From Chitinibacter sp. FCG-7 (GTDB lineage Bacteria; Pseudomonadota; Gammaproteobacteria; Burkholderiales; Chitinibacteraceae), in assembly GCF_040047665.1 (NCBI RefSeq), contig NZ_CP157355.1:1-64000 (forward strand): a DNA stretch of 64,000 nucleotides. The letters are read 5' to 3'. The position numbers were made by a program, and so were the translations under genes. This document shows, one piece after another, positions 10,221 to 19,194 of this stretch. The notes below the pieces were generated by a model. The model saw only the letters and a list, made by a program, of their open reading frames with translations, had not been told where the DNA came from and made no database searches. The stretch's first letter is position 1, and each line of letters opens with the position of its first letter.

Positions 10221-11324
10221 ATGGAAAGCGAACAGCTAAACCAGATTGAAAATCAGCTCAAAGAGCTAGCATCACGCGCAGACGAACTCAAGCGTTACCT
10301 TGATTACCCGACCAAAGTTGATCGGTTGGAAGAGGTAGTACGCCTGTCTGAAGCACCAGAAACATGGAACGACCCGAAAAAAGCCCAGGAAGTGGGCCGC
10401 GAGCGCAAATCGCTGGAAGACATTGTTCTGGTACTCGATCGTGTCACCGGCGGCGTTGCCGATGCGCTTGAGCTATTTGAAATGGCCAAGATGGAAGATG
10501 ACTTTGGCACCGTCGAAGTCATCGCCGGGGATTACGCCGAGCTGGAAGCCGAAATTGCCAAGCTGGAATTCCGCCGCATGTTCAGCAATCCGATGGACCC
10601 GATGCCGTGCTTTATCGATATCCAATCGGGCGCTGGCGGCACCGAGGCGCAGGATTGGGCTGGCATGCTATTGCGGATGTACGTCCGCTACGGCGAGCGC
10701 AAAGGCTTTGGCGTTGAAATCATGGAGCAATCGGACGGCGATATCGTCGGCATCAGTCAGGCCACGATCAAGCTCACGGGCGACTACGCCTACGGCTTCC
10801 TGCGCACTGAAACCGGCGTTCACCGTCTGGTTCGCTGCTCGCCGTATGACTCGAACAACCGCCGCCACACCTCGTTTGCCTCGGTATTTGTTTACCCGGA
10901 AGTGGACGACAGCTTCGAGATTGAAATCAATCCGGCTGATGTGCGGACCGACACCTATCGCGCATCAGGCGCGGGTGGTCAGCACATTAATAAAACCGAC
11001 TCGGCAGTTCGCTTGACGCACATTCCGACCAACACCGTCGTGCAATGCCAGAACGACCGCTCGCAGCATAAAAACCGCGACGAAGCATGGAAAATGCTGC
11101 GTGCCAAATTGTACGAGCTCGAACTGCGCAAACGCATGGAAGCGCAGCAATCACTGGAAGCGACCAAGTCCGACATCGGCTGGGGCCACCAGATTCGCTC
11201 GTATGTCTTCGATCAAAGCCGCATTAAAGACCTGCGCACCAGCTACGAGGTGGGCAATATCAAAGGCGTGATGGATGGCGACCTGGATGGCTTTATTGAA
11301 GCGAGCTTGAAGCAAGGCGTTTAA
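10221..11324 (+). CDS. prfB: Peptide chain release factor 2, no programmed frameshift
   Basis: 367 residues. It releases completed peptides at UGA and UAA. The GGQ peptidyl-tRNA hydrolysis motif is at 252-254 ([17 protein letters not shown]). Stop-codon recognition is normally by SPF; here the tripeptide is SPY at 207-209. In E. coli and many bacteria this gene has an early in-frame UGA after a CUU codon and needs a +1 frameshift. Here the region encoding RYLDY reads CTT GAT with no TGA, so the frame is continuous. The ATG at 10221 fits family N-termini ([12 protein letters not shown]) better than the TTG twelve codons earlier. It is followed at 78 bp by lysS, a common prfB-lysS pair. Confidence 0.96.
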   Translation: MESEQLNQIENQLKELASRADELKRYLDYPTKVDRLEEVVRLSEAPETWNDPKKAQEVGRERKSLEDIVLVLDRVTGGVADALELFEMAKMEDDFGTVEVIAGDYAELEAEIAKLEFRRMFSNPMDPMPCFIDIQSGAGGTEAQDWAGMLLRMYVRYGERKGFGVEIMEQSDGDIVGISQATIKLTGDYAYGFLRTETGVHRLVRCSPYDSNNRRHTSFASVFVYPEVDDSFEIEINPADVRTDTYRASGAGGQHINKTDSAVRLTHIPTNTVVQCQNDRSQHKNRDEAWKMLRAKLYELELRKRMEAQQSLEATKSDIGWGHQIRSYVFDQSRIKDLRTSYEVGNIKGVMDGDLDGFIEASLKQGV

Positions 11325-11337
11325 GACTTAATAATGT

Positions 11338-11363
11338 GGCAGATACATGCAGGTGTATCTGCC
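11338..11363 (+). repeat. Perfect hairpin in the prfB-lysS gap
   Basis: GGCAGATACA (11338-11347) pairs exactly with TGTATCTGCC (11354-11363) around a 6-nt loop. There is no T-run after it, so it is unlikely to be a simple terminator. It could be an mRNA processing or stability hairpin between prfB and lysS. A GGGATATACCCC stretch directly before the lysS ATG resembles the ends of the GGGTAT/ATACCC repeats found elsewhere in the window. Confidence 0.5.
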
Positions 11364-11402
11364 GCAAGACTATACATACACTAATTTGCAGGGATATACC
11401 CC

Positions 11403-12917
11403 ATGTCAAACCCAATTACAGAAGATCAAATCGTTCAGCAGGACGAAAACCAGATTATTGCCGAGCGCCGCGCCAAACTGGCTGCGATTCGCGAGCGCGG
11501 CATTGCTTTTCCGAATGACTTCAAGCGCGAACATTTAGCCGCCGATCTGGCTGCACAATACGGCGAGATTGAAAAAGAGCCGCTCGAAGCGCAAAAAGTT
11601 GAAGTCGCCGTTGCTGGCCGCATCATGCTCAAACGTGTGATGGGTAAAGCCAGCTTTATCACCATTCAGGACGTTTCTGGCCGCATTCAGTTTTACATCA
11701 GCGGTCAAGCCGTTGGTGAAGACGTGTATGCCGACTTCAAAACCTGGGACATGGGCGACATCGTAGCCGCACGCGGCACGCTGATGAAAACCAAAACCGG
11801 CGAATTGTCGGTGCACGTGTCTGAATTGCGTCTGCTGACCAAATCGCTGCGTCCATTGCCGGAAAAATTCCACGGCCTGACCGATCAGGAAACCAAATAC
11901 CGTCAGCGTTATATCGACCTGATTACCAACGAGCAATCGCGTAACACCTTTATCAAGCGCAGCAAAATCGTTCAACGCCTGCGCGAATTCATGGTTGAGC
12001 AGCGCTACCTTGAAGTTGAAACGCCGATGATGCACAGCATCCCAGGCGGCGCAACGGCCAAGCCATTTGTAACGCACCACAATGCGCTCGATATGCCGCT
12101 CTACCTGCGGATCGCACCTGAGTTGTACCTGAAACGTCTGGTCGTTGGCGGTCTGGAGCGCGTGTTCGAGATCAACCGCTCTTTCCGTAACGAAGGCATG
12201 AGCACGCGCCACAATCCGGAATTCACGATGATCGAATTCTACGAAGCGTACGCCGATTACCAACGGATGATGGACATGTCCGAAGGCATTATTCGTGCCT
12301 GCGCGATTGAAGCCACCGGCCACGCCGTCGTTGAATATCAAGGCAAAACGGTTGATTTGTCTAAACCGTTCGCGCGCTTCACGATTGCCGGTGCGATCAA
12401 GCACTACAACCCAGAGTACACCGACGAACAACTGAACGATCGCGCTTTCCTGAAAGCCGAAATCGCACGTCTGGGCGGCAAACCCGTGTTGACCGACGGC
12501 ATCGGCGGCCTGCAACTGAGTCTGTTTGAAGAAAACACCGAAGGCAAACTGTGGGAACCAACGTTTATCGTTGATTATCCGGCTGAAGTGTCGCCACTGG
12601 CACGCGCCTCAGACACCCAAGCGGGCATTACCGAACGCTTCGAGCTGTTTATCGTTGGCCGCGAACACGCCAACGGCTATTCAGAGTTGAACGATCCGGA
12701 AGATCAAGCGGCACGTTTCCAAGCGCAGGTTGATCTGAAAGAAGCTGGCGATGACGAAGCGATGCACTTTGACGCCGACTATATCCGCGCGCTCGAACAC
12801 GGCATGGCGCCAACGGGTGGCTGCGGCATTGGCATCGACCGTCTGGTGATGTTGCTGACCGACGCGCCAAGTATTCGCGACGTGATTTTGTTCCCGCAAA
12901 TGCGTCTGGAAGACTAA
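11403..12917 (+). CDS. lysS: Lysyl-tRNA synthetase, class II
   Basis: 504 residues, normal for bacterial class II LysRS, which charges tRNA-Lys in the cytoplasm. The N-terminal OB-fold anticodon-binding domain covers about residues 60-150. The class II catalytic core shows motif 2 ([20 protein letters not shown]) and motif 3 ([15 protein letters not shown], near the C-terminus); [13 protein letters not shown] lies between the domains. Downstream of prfB with 78 bp between them, so probably co-transcribed. A strong bidirectional terminator follows. Confidence 0.98.
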   Translation: MSNPITEDQIVQQDENQIIAERRAKLAAIRERGIAFPNDFKREHLAADLAAQYGEIEKEPLEAQKVEVAVAGRIMLKRVMGKASFITIQDVSGRIQFYISGQAVGEDVYADFKTWDMGDIVAARGTLMKTKTGELSVHVSELRLLTKSLRPLPEKFHGLTDQETKYRQRYIDLITNEQSRNTFIKRSKIVQRLREFMVEQRYLEVETPMMHSIPGGATAKPFVTHHNALDMPLYLRIAPELYLKRLVVGGLERVFEINRSFRNEGMSTRHNPEFTMIEFYEAYADYQRMMDMSEGIIRACAIEATGHAVVEYQGKTVDLSKPFARFTIAGAIKHYNPEYTDEQLNDRAFLKAEIARLGGKPVLTDGIGGLQLSLFEENTEGKLWEPTFIVDYPAEVSPLARASDTQAGITERFELFIVGREHANGYSELNDPEDQAARFQAQVDLKEAGDDEAMHFDADYIRALEHGMAPTGGCGIGIDRLVMLLTDAPSIRDVILFPQMRLED

Positions 12918-12925
12918 TACATCCA

Positions 12926-12975
12926 AGGGTATTGCCCTGCAGGGCAATTCTGAATTGATTTTCAAAGCAATACCT
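12926..12975. repeat. Intergenic GGGTAT/ATACC hairpin repeat, copy 1
   Basis: AGGGTATTGC at the left end pairs with GCAATACCT at the right end (one mismatch). A 12-bp palindrome GCCCTGCAGGGC lies inside. It belongs to a family of about 35-60 bp intergenic elements seen in this window, with GGGTAT at one end and ATACCC at the other. It lies between lysS and the lysS terminator. Confidence 0.5.
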
Positions 12976-12980
12976 AGCAA

Positions 12981-13006
12981 AAAACCGGCCTTGGCCGGTT
13001 TTTTTA
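12981..13006. terminator. Bidirectional rho-independent terminator after lysS
   Basis: Stem AACCGGCC/GGCCGGTT with a minimal TT loop, preceded by an A-run and followed by seven T residues. The A-run on the left makes it work for the minus strand as well, so it can serve both lysS and the convergent HU gene. Confidence 0.85.
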
Positions 13007-13069
13007 TTGCCACAACTTCAGCGACATGGAGCTAATCTGTCGCGCCTTGCGCGCCAAAAGAGCCGAAAA

Positions 13070-13384
13070 TTATTCGGCGGCTTGAGCGGTTTCTTGTGAG
13101 GCCACCGCGTCTTTCAGTGCTTTGGCGGGCGTGAATTTCAAGACTTTCTTGGCTGGAATTTGCACCGCTTCGCCTGTGCGCGGGTTGCGCCCTACGCGTG
13201 CGTCGCGGGCCTTGAGCGCGATCTTGCCAACATTGGGCAAGGTTACATCGCCGCCGCCACTCACCGTGGCCGTGATCACTTCAGACAGCGTATCGATCAA
13301 TGCCGCAACGGATTTTTTACTCAGCTCCGGGTGCTCGATGCTGGCCAGATTATGCACAATCGCGATCAGCTCTGTTTTTGTCAT
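13070..13384 (-). CDS. HU family DNA-binding protein
   Basis: 104 residues from the ATG at 13384; an upstream in-frame ATG at 13417 is less likely because AAGGGTAG sits just before 13384. HU-like proteins bend and compact DNA as dimers. The helical dimerisation part (MTKTELIAIVHNLAS...) is followed by the beta-arm with the family signature GRNPRTGEAVQIPAKKVLKF. An Ala/Glu-rich tail (SQETAQAAE) extends slightly past the usual end of 90-95 residues. It is convergent with lysS across the terminator and divergent from the MdfA-type exporter. Confidence 0.92.
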   Translation of the reverse strand: MTKTELIAIVHNLASIEHPELSKKSVAALIDTLSEVITATVSGGGDVTLPNVGKIALKARDARVGRNPRTGEAVQIPAKKVLKFTPAKALKDAVASQETAQAAE

Positions 13385-13559
13385 CTTTGTTCTACCCTTG
13401 TGAATTGATATGGGCAATTATGCCGCAGCGCCTCTGGCTTGCGGTAAAGTTTCTAGAATAATTCGCGCCTTTTTTGCTCAAAACCATGTCATTGTAATTT
13501 TTACCAAGCATTCTGCTCCTGATGCTGGGAAAATAGCGCTTTGCTTGTTCGAGTGCTTC

Positions 13560-14780
13560 ATGGCAACTGCCTCTACCCCCTCCCATCTGAGCTGGTCTGC
13601 GCTGCTGTTTCCGCTGGCGCTGGTCTTGTTCGAATTTGCCACTTATATCTCCAACGACATGATTTTGCCCGGCATGCCCGCCGTGGTACGCGAGTTTGGC
13701 GCCAACCCCACGCTAATTCCTTCTGCCATGACGGTTTGCCTACTCGGCGGCGCGAGTCTGCAGTGGCTGTTGGGACCATTGTCAGACCGAATTGGTCGCC
13801 GCCCCGTCATGCTCGGCGGCGCGATCTTTTTTACGCTGTCGTGTTTGGGCATTTTGTGGTCACAATCGTTCTCGGTCTTTCTGTTTTTCCGTTTTCTGCA
13901 GGGTATGGGGCTGTGCTTCATTGGTGCTGTGGGTTACGCAGCAATACAGGAGAGTTTTTCGGAAGCTATGGCGGTTCGCGTCATGGCGATGATGGCCAAT
14001 GTGGCCTTGATTGCGCCGCTGATCGGCCCCGTCGCAGGCGCTGCCGTACTGCAGATTGCCGACTGGCGCTGGATTTTTATCGTCGTGGCCATCACCTCGG
14101 CGCTTTCGCTAATTGGCTTATGGCTCAGAATGCCGGAAACATCACCCAAGCTGGCCTCGCCGCTGCGGATCGGCACGCTGTGGCAAGACTACAAAATGGT
14201 CTATCAGAATCGCCGCTTTGTGTTTGGCGGGCTGGCGCTGGGGCTCAATTGCGTGCCACTGCTGGGCTGGATTGCGCTCGCGCCAGTGATTCTGATGCAA
14301 AACGCCGGGCTTTCGACGCTGGATTACGGCCTATGGCAAATCCCCGTTTTTGCCGGGCTGATTGCGGGCAATATTATTCTGGCGAAATTTGTCACGCACA
14401 TTCCCATTCAACGACTGATCCAGCTAGGCACCTGGCCAATGATGCTAGGGCTTTTTGCCGCACTTTACTTGCTGTACGACGCGCAAAACTGGCTCTGGCT
14501 GGTGTTTGCCATGGGTCTGGCCTCGGTGGGCATGGGTATGATCAATGCAGCGCTTTACCGGCTAACCCTGTTTGCCAGCGACCAAAGTAAGGGCACGGTC
14601 GCTGCAGCGCTGGGCATGTTCAATATGGTGGTTTTTGCAGCTGGCATCGAGCTGTTAAAATGGAGCTACGCCCACTGGGGTAACGCCAGTTTTACCCTGA
14701 TTTGTTTTGCTTGCGGACTGATCGCCGTGTACGCCCGGCGTGAATTTCTACGCGATACGCCCGCTCACAGCACCGATTGA
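13560..14780 (+). CDS. mdfA: MdfA-type multidrug/proton antiporter (MFS)
   Basis: 406 residues with 12 predicted membrane segments, close to E. coli MdfA (410). Key family positions are kept: the acidic pair E25 and D33 in LFEFATYISNDM (E26 and D34 in E. coli), the motif A loop LGPLSDRIGRRPVML, the arginine in FRFLQGMGLCFIGAVGYAAIQESF (R112 region), and SDQSKGTVAAALGMFNM near the end. It should export cationic and neutral drugs in exchange for protons. The ATG at 13560 was chosen because it gives the family N-terminus; the frame is open 50 codons further upstream but lacks similarity there. The stop is 9 bp before mnmC, so the two may be co-transcribed. Confidence 0.9.
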   Translation: MATASTPSHLSWSALLFPLALVLFEFATYISNDMILPGMPAVVREFGANPTLIPSAMTVCLLGGASLQWLLGPLSDRIGRRPVMLGGAIFFTLSCLGILWSQSFSVFLFFRFLQGMGLCFIGAVGYAAIQESFSEAMAVRVMAMMANVALIAPLIGPVAGAAVLQIADWRWIFIVVAITSALSLIGLWLRMPETSPKLASPLRIGTLWQDYKMVYQNRRFVFGGLALGLNCVPLLGWIALAPVILMQNAGLSTLDYGLWQIPVFAGLIAGNIILAKFVTHIPIQRLIQLGTWPMMLGLFAALYLLYDAQNWLWLVFAMGLASVGMGMINAALYRLTLFASDQSKGTVAAALGMFNMVVFAAGIELLKWSYAHWGNASFTLICFACGLIAVYARREFLRDTPAHSTD

Positions 14781-14789
14781 ACGACACCG

Positions 14790-16727
14790 ATGACCATTAC
14801 TCCTGCCTCGCTGGAATACGCCTCCGACGGCACCACGCTTTTTTCCAGCCGCTTTGACGATGTCTACCACGCGGCGCACGGCGCAAGCGCGCAAGCGCAC
14901 GCCGTTTTTCTGGCTGGCAATCAGCTGCCGCAACGCTGGCAAGGCAAAAAATCCTTCACCATTATTGAAACCGGCTTTGGTCAGGGGATCAGCTTTCTGT
15001 GCACCTGGCAGGCCTGGCGCAATGATCCGCACCGCTCGGAACGGCTGCACTTTCTATCAATAGAACAATTCCCGTTCCAGCGGGACGATCTGGCCATGCT
15101 GCATCAGCAGCACCCCGAGTTTGCCGAGCTATCGGCACAGTTGCTCGCACACTGGCCGCACCTCACGCCCGGCTTTCATCGCATCTGGCTTGACGATGGC
15201 CGCGTTAGCCTGACTTTGCTGTTTGGCGAGGCACTCGGCATGCTGCATGAGGTTGTAGCAAAAGTGGATGCCATTTATCTGGATGGCTTTTCACCGAGCA
15301 AAAATCCGGATATGTGGTGCCTACCGGTATTCAAAGCGCTATGGCGGCTCTGCAAGGCCGACACCACACTGGCAACTTACAGCGTGGCAGGTGATGTACG
15401 TCGAGGCTTAATTGAAGCTGGTTTTAGCGTGAACAAAGTCAGTGGCTTTGCTAATAAGCGGCAAATGCTGATCGGTCAGTGTGCCCGCCTACCTCGTCCG
15501 CCGCGCATTGTGGCCCCCAGCAAACCTTATGCACCCAAGACACAGCACGCAATTGTCATCGGCGCTGGCATTGCTGGCTGCTCAATTGCGGCCAGCCTGG
15601 CTCAACGCGACTGGAAAGTGCAACTGATCGAGGCCGAATCAGCCATTGCGCAGCATGCCTCAGGCAACCATGTCGGCCTGTGCCATCCGACATTTAGCAA
15701 GGACGACAATGCGCTGGCACGACTATCCCGCGCAGGCTTTGCACTGACTCGCCAGCAATTGCTGCGTCTGGGCACACAGGCAAACTCCGTGGTTCACTTT
15801 GGCCAGCAAGGGCAATTTCAGGTCGCCAAGGATGACGAGCAGGAAGCGCTGATGCGTGATACAGCAGCCACGCTTAATTTTCCGCCCGAGCTGCTGCAGT
15901 ATCTGAGCGTTGATGAAGCCAGTAAAAAATTAGGCAGCCGCCCCAGCCGTGGCGGCTGGTGGTTTAGTGATGCAGCATGGGTTAATCCGGTCAGTCTATG
16001 CCATGGGTATATTCAGCAATGTCAATCCAGCATTGATCTACAGCTCAATACCCATGTAGAAAATATCGAATACACCGCCGGATTGTGGCGGCTGTTTGAT
16101 GCCAAGCAGCAGCTGATCGCCCAAACCGAAACGCTCATTCTGGCCAATGCCACTGCGGCAAATGCGTTAATTCCGAGTCATACGCTGCCGCTAAGCCAAA
16201 GCTGGCGTGCCGTTACGCAAATCCCCGCGTCGGCGGTGAGCGATGAGCTACCCGGCTGCTCCGGCTCAGCTTATCTAACTCCGGCCTGGCAAGGCTGGCG
16301 CAGCTTAGGGGCCGCTGCTTATCAAGTCCCCGATCTAGCGGGCGCCCGCCAGCACAATCTGCACAATGTGCGCCATATCCTGCCCGAGCTGGCAGCGCCC
16401 TCACCAGAAAACACCAACACCCGCATCTGCGCGCGCCCCAATTCGCTGGATCGCTTGCCGCTGATTGGCCAGCTGCATGCCGCCGTGGAAGATGTCCAGC
16501 AAAGGCAAGCCATTCACCAGCTGTTTCAAATGCCGCGCGAGCCCGGCTTGCTGCTTGCGCTGGGCTTTGGCTCGCGCGGCATGAGCTGGCATGCACTGGC
16601 AGCCGAAGTGATTGCCTGTCATCTCAATCAGGAGCCACTACCGCTGGAACGTAGCCTGCTTAACGCTATCGATCCGGCGCGTTTTATGCTGCGGCAACTG
16701 CGCAAAAATGGCGCCACGCAGGGCTAA
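14790..16727 (+). CDS. mnmC: Bifunctional tRNA mnm5s2U34 methyltransferase / FAD-dependent demodification enzyme
   Basis: 645 residues (E. coli 668). MnmC finishes the wobble-uridine modification mnm5s2U34 in tRNAs for Lys, Glu and Gln. The N-terminal methyltransferase (about 1-235) has the SAM site ETGFGQGISFLCTWQAW near residue 60 and DAIYLDGFSPSKNPDMW. The C-terminal FAD oxidoreductase (about 250-640) removes the carboxymethyl group; its dinucleotide motif is VIGAGIAGCSIAASLAQ near 256, and GFGSRGMSW lies near the C-terminus. Both domains are complete. It starts 9 bp after the MdfA-type gene. Confidence 0.95.
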   Translation: MTITPASLEYASDGTTLFSSRFDDVYHAAHGASAQAHAVFLAGNQLPQRWQGKKSFTIIETGFGQGISFLCTWQAWRNDPHRSERLHFLSIEQFPFQRDDLAMLHQQHPEFAELSAQLLAHWPHLTPGFHRIWLDDGRVSLTLLFGEALGMLHEVVAKVDAIYLDGFSPSKNPDMWCLPVFKALWRLCKADTTLATYSVAGDVRRGLIEAGFSVNKVSGFANKRQMLIGQCARLPRPPRIVAPSKPYAPKTQHAIVIGAGIAGCSIAASLAQRDWKVQLIEAESAIAQHASGNHVGLCHPTFSKDDNALARLSRAGFALTRQQLLRLGTQANSVVHFGQQGQFQVAKDDEQEALMRDTAATLNFPPELLQYLSVDEASKKLGSRPSRGGWWFSDAAWVNPVSLCHGYIQQCQSSIDLQLNTHVENIEYTAGLWRLFDAKQQLIAQTETLILANATAANALIPSHTLPLSQSWRAVTQIPASAVSDELPGCSGSAYLTPAWQGWRSLGAAAYQVPDLAGARQHNLHNVRHILPELAAPSPENTNTRICARPNSLDRLPLIGQLHAAVEDVQQRQAIHQLFQMPREPGLLLALGFGSRGMSWHALAAEVIACHLNQEPLPLERSLLNAIDPARFMLRQLRKNGATQG

Positions 16728-16804
16728 ACAGCAAAGCTGTCAAAAATTGTAAAACAGTACTACTGCGATTTCATGGTTACAGTTGCCGATTTCTGCGTAA
16801 GTGT

Positions 16805-16854
16805 TATCGCTGCAGCGATACAGTTTTGCGTCTGATCAGCACGGCCTGATCAGC
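16805..16854. promoter_or_regulatory. Palindrome and direct repeat upstream of DUF2917 gene
   Basis: TATCGCTGCAGCGATA (16805-16820) is a perfect 16-bp palindrome. It is followed by two copies of CTGATCAGC (16832-16840 and 16846-16854), 14 bp start to start. The site is 53 bp before the ATG of the DUF2917 gene and could be an operator region. The nearby MocR-type regulator is a possible but unproven binder. Confidence 0.4.
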
Positions 16855-16906
16855 GTATTCTCTTTACATCGCCACCAAGCTTTGTACGACTCAGAGGAGA
16901 ACGATC

Positions 16907-17209
16907 ATGCACGCCTTTCAATTACCCCAAGCCAGCCTGTCCACCCTGAATGGCCACGCCCAGCAATGGATTGAATGCGAGCAAGGCATGATCTGGCTGA
17001 GCGACGATGGTCATGATGTGGTACTTGAACGTGGCCAGCGCTGGCAAATCCGCAGCGACAATACCGTCGTCATCGAAGCATTTGCCCATAGCCGTATCAA
17101 GCTGGAACAAGAAGCAGGCCTGGTTCCCGGCGTTGCACAAGCGGCAAAACGGCAGTTGCAACAGTTTTTGCAACCTTTGCTGCAGCGCCACAACACCAAG
17201 ACTGCATAA
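16907..17209 (+). CDS. DUF2917-like small protein
   Basis: 100 residues with a strong ribosome binding site (GAGGAG, 7 bp before the ATG). The first two thirds look like a small beta-barrel with the WIECEQGMIWLSDDGHDVVLERGQRW pattern typical of DUF2917, a cupin-like family common in betaproteobacteria. There is no signal peptide or membrane segment. The C-terminal 30 residues are Gln-rich and probably helical. Function is unknown. It sits upstream of a MocR-type regulator and has a palindrome and direct repeats in its promoter region. Confidence 0.65.
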   Translation: MHAFQLPQASLSTLNGHAQQWIECEQGMIWLSDDGHDVVLERGQRWQIRSDNTVVIEAFAHSRIKLEQEAGLVPGVAQAAKRQLQQFLQPLLQRHNTKTA

Positions 17210-17294
17210 AACCTTGCAAATCAGCACCCTATCACCGCCCTGCCACTGATCGGCACTTTGCCGCCGACCACACAAAAAAGCTTACTTAGCACCA

Positions 17295-17331
17295 AAAAGC
17301 GCCGATAGTGAAATCACTGATCGGCGCTTTT
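17295..17331 (+). terminator. Terminator after DUF2917-like gene
   Basis: AAAAGCGCCGAT then AGTG pairs with CACT and GATCGGCGCTTTT, forming a stem of about 16 bp with one bulge and an AAAT loop. It ends in TTTT. It separates the DUF2917-like gene from the next small gene. Confidence 0.7.
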
Positions 17332-17371
17332 GCATTGATGCCAATCCCCGGCGCAGATCGAAGGAGGCATC

Positions 17372-17629
17372 ATGTCACGTCTTCTCACTCCGCTGCTGGC
17401 CCTTGCCTTGCTCAGTCCCGGCGCTACCCGGGCCGAAAGCATGATCGAGCTGTTACTCCATATGAATTCGGTGATTGAAGAGCGCTGCGGCAACCGGCTC
17501 GATGTAGTCTGGGTTGACGAGCGCGGCCAGAATCCACCGTGCTATATGGCTTACTCAATGTCCTGCGTTGAATTTCAGACCCCGCACCCGCAAAGTTGCC
17601 TGGTCATGATGCAGAACCTGCCTGATTAG
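17372..17629 (+). CDS. Small exported cysteine-containing protein, unknown function
   Basis: 85 residues with a clear ribosome binding site (AAGGAGG, 5 bp before ATG). The N-terminus MSRLLTPLLALALLSPGATRAES is a typical Sec signal peptide with cleavage after TRA. The mature part of about 64 residues has four cysteines (ERCGN, PPCYM, MSCVE, QSCLV), which could form two disulfides in the periplasm. I do not recognise the family. It is convergent with the MocR-type gene, and the two stop codons lie within one hairpin. Confidence 0.6.
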   Translation: MSRLLTPLLALALLSPGATRAESMIELLLHMNSVIEERCGNRLDVVWVDERGQNPPCYMAYSMSCVEFQTPHPQSCLVMMQNLPD

Positions 17630-17646
17630 GCAATCAGATCAGGCAG
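17618..17646. terminator. Hairpin covering two convergent stop codons
   Basis: CTGCCTGAT (17618-17626) pairs perfectly with ATCAGGCAG (17638-17646), 11-nt loop. It spans the stop of the small exported protein and the stop of the MocR-type gene. No T-tract, so termination is only suggested by position. Confidence 0.4.
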
Positions 17647-19111
17647 TCAGGTCACTCGAGTGCGGCTGAGCCAATTGTAGGCGAGCCAATTCGCCCAGGC
17701 GCGCAATGGCTTTTTCGTGCTTGGTCGTCCAGGCTTCAACACAGCAAATTCGCAAGCAGTTGCGGTAGCTGTGGCTGGGTGAGAACAACACGCCAGGCGT
17801 AAAACTGATTCCTTCAGCCAGCGCATGCTGCAGGAGGGTAATGGTGTCTATGCCTTTGTTTAGCTCGACCCACAGTACATACCCCCCTTGCGGCATATTC
17901 AGCCGCGTATCGCTGGGAAAGTGCCGCTGGATGGCATCGACAGCATGATTCACCTGCTCGGCACAGCTTTTGCGCAGGCGGCGCAAATGGTGATCGTAGC
18001 CGCCAGTTTCCAGAAACTTGGCAATCGTTCTTTGCAGCAAAACCGGCGTTGAATAGGTATTAATAAACTTCAGCTGTTCGATTTTCTTCTGCCATTTTCC
18101 CGCCAGCACCCAGCCAATCCTAAAACCCGGTGCCACAATCTTGGTAAACGAGGAAATCAGCATGACATTGCCCGTCTGATCAAACGCCTTGGCCGGGATA
18201 GGCCGATCGCCGCTATAGCAGAACTCGCCATAGATATCGTCTTCAATCAGCGGAATGCCACGCTCAGCCAGCAGTTGCACCATTCTTTGCTTGTTTTCAT
18301 CGGGCATCAGACTGCCCAGCGGATTGGCAAAATTGGGCAGCACGACACAGGCTTTGACTTCGCCATTGCGCGTCGCCAGCTCCAGCGCCTCAATCGAAAT
18401 GCCGGTTTTGGCATGGGTGGGGATTTCCAGCGCTTTTAGCTCAAAGCTTTCCAGAATTTGCAGTAGACCAAAATAAGCAGGTGACTCAATCGCCACCACA
18501 TCGCCCGGTTTAGTCACCGCGCGCAAGCACAGATTCAGCGCCTCAATCCCGCCTTGGGTAATAATGATCTCATCAGCTTCAACCTGCCCGCCCCAAAGCA
18601 GCGAGCGGCGGGAAATTTGGCGACGCAACTCGATGTCGCCTTGCGATTCGCCATAATCGGCGATCAAGTCAGGCTCTTGCCGCCCTACTTGAGATAAAAG
18701 ACGCTGAATTTGCTGATTGGGGAATAGTTTGGGCGACAGAATGGCCATCCCCAGATCAACCCTGATCTCTTTATTCAAGCGCCACAGCGCTGATGGCGTG
18801 AGCAGCGGATCAATAAACACATGCGATGGATTTTTGGGCGGCGCGGTAATTTCGGGAATTGCCATGCTACGTTTTTGCCGCACATAAAACCCAGACTGCG
18901 GCCGCGCCTCGATCAGGCCGCGATCTTCCAGTTCGCGATAAGCCTCCATCACGGTTGAGAGGCTGAGCTGCCGTTGTCCCGACAATTTGCGGATCGAAGG
19001 CATTTTCTCGCCCACACGCAAAACCCCGGTTTCAATGGCTTGTGCCATTTCTTCAGCAAGCTGGATATAGAGTGTCTTGCGTTGCAAAGGGGCTTGGATT
19101 GTCTCGGACAT
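17639..19111 (-). CDS. MocR-type GntR regulator with aminotransferase domain
   Basis: 490 residues. An N-terminal GntR winged helix (about 10-80: LAEEMAQAIETGVLRVGEKMPSIRKL and LSTVMEAYRELEDRGLIEARPQSGFYV) is joined to a fold-type I PLP aminotransferase-like domain (about 110-480). The PLP lysine is K324 in SSFTKIVAPGFRIGWV; LPNFANPLGSLMP and EDDIYGEFCY are further family motifs. Such proteins usually sense PLP or amino compounds and control vitamin B6, GABA or transport genes. The target here is not obvious: neighbours are a DUF2917-like protein and a small exported protein. It could also be named a PLP-dependent aminotransferase family protein. Confidence 0.9.
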   Translation of the reverse strand: MSETIQAPLQRKTLYIQLAEEMAQAIETGVLRVGEKMPSIRKLSGQRQLSLSTVMEAYRELEDRGLIEARPQSGFYVRQKRSMAIPEITAPPKNPSHVFIDPLLTPSALWRLNKEIRVDLGMAILSPKLFPNQQIQRLLSQVGRQEPDLIADYGESQGDIELRRQISRRSLLWGGQVEADEIIITQGGIEALNLCLRAVTKPGDVVAIESPAYFGLLQILESFELKALEIPTHAKTGISIEALELATRNGEVKACVVLPNFANPLGSLMPDENKQRMVQLLAERGIPLIEDDIYGEFCYSGDRPIPAKAFDQTGNVMLISSFTKIVAPGFRIGWVLAGKWQKKIEQLKFINTYSTPVLLQRTIAKFLETGGYDHHLRRLRKSCAEQVNHAVDAIQRHFPSDTRLNMPQGGYVLWVELNKGIDTITLLQHALAEGISFTPGVLFSPSHSYRNCLRICCVEAWTTKHEKAIARLGELARLQLAQPHSSDLTA

Positions 19112-19194
19112 GGTGTACTCCTTAAGTCAGAATACTATAACCGAAGTCCAGCGGGGATAACAGATAGCGAGAGGTGGCAGTTGAATGAAAAATG

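Noticed and set aside
10423-11016. 197-codon plus-strand frame inside prfB
   Set aside because: Shadow of prfB; no family, skewed composition.
11535-12515. Long open frame of 326 codons on the minus strand opposite lysS
   Set aside because: It lies fully inside lysS, has no recognisable family and an amino-acid make-up typical of the reverse complement of a coding region.
13541-14590. 349-codon plus-strand frame overlapping the MdfA-type gene
   Set aside because: Its translation is rich in Arg, Cys and His with no membrane pattern, while the alternative frame is a clear 12-segment transporter.
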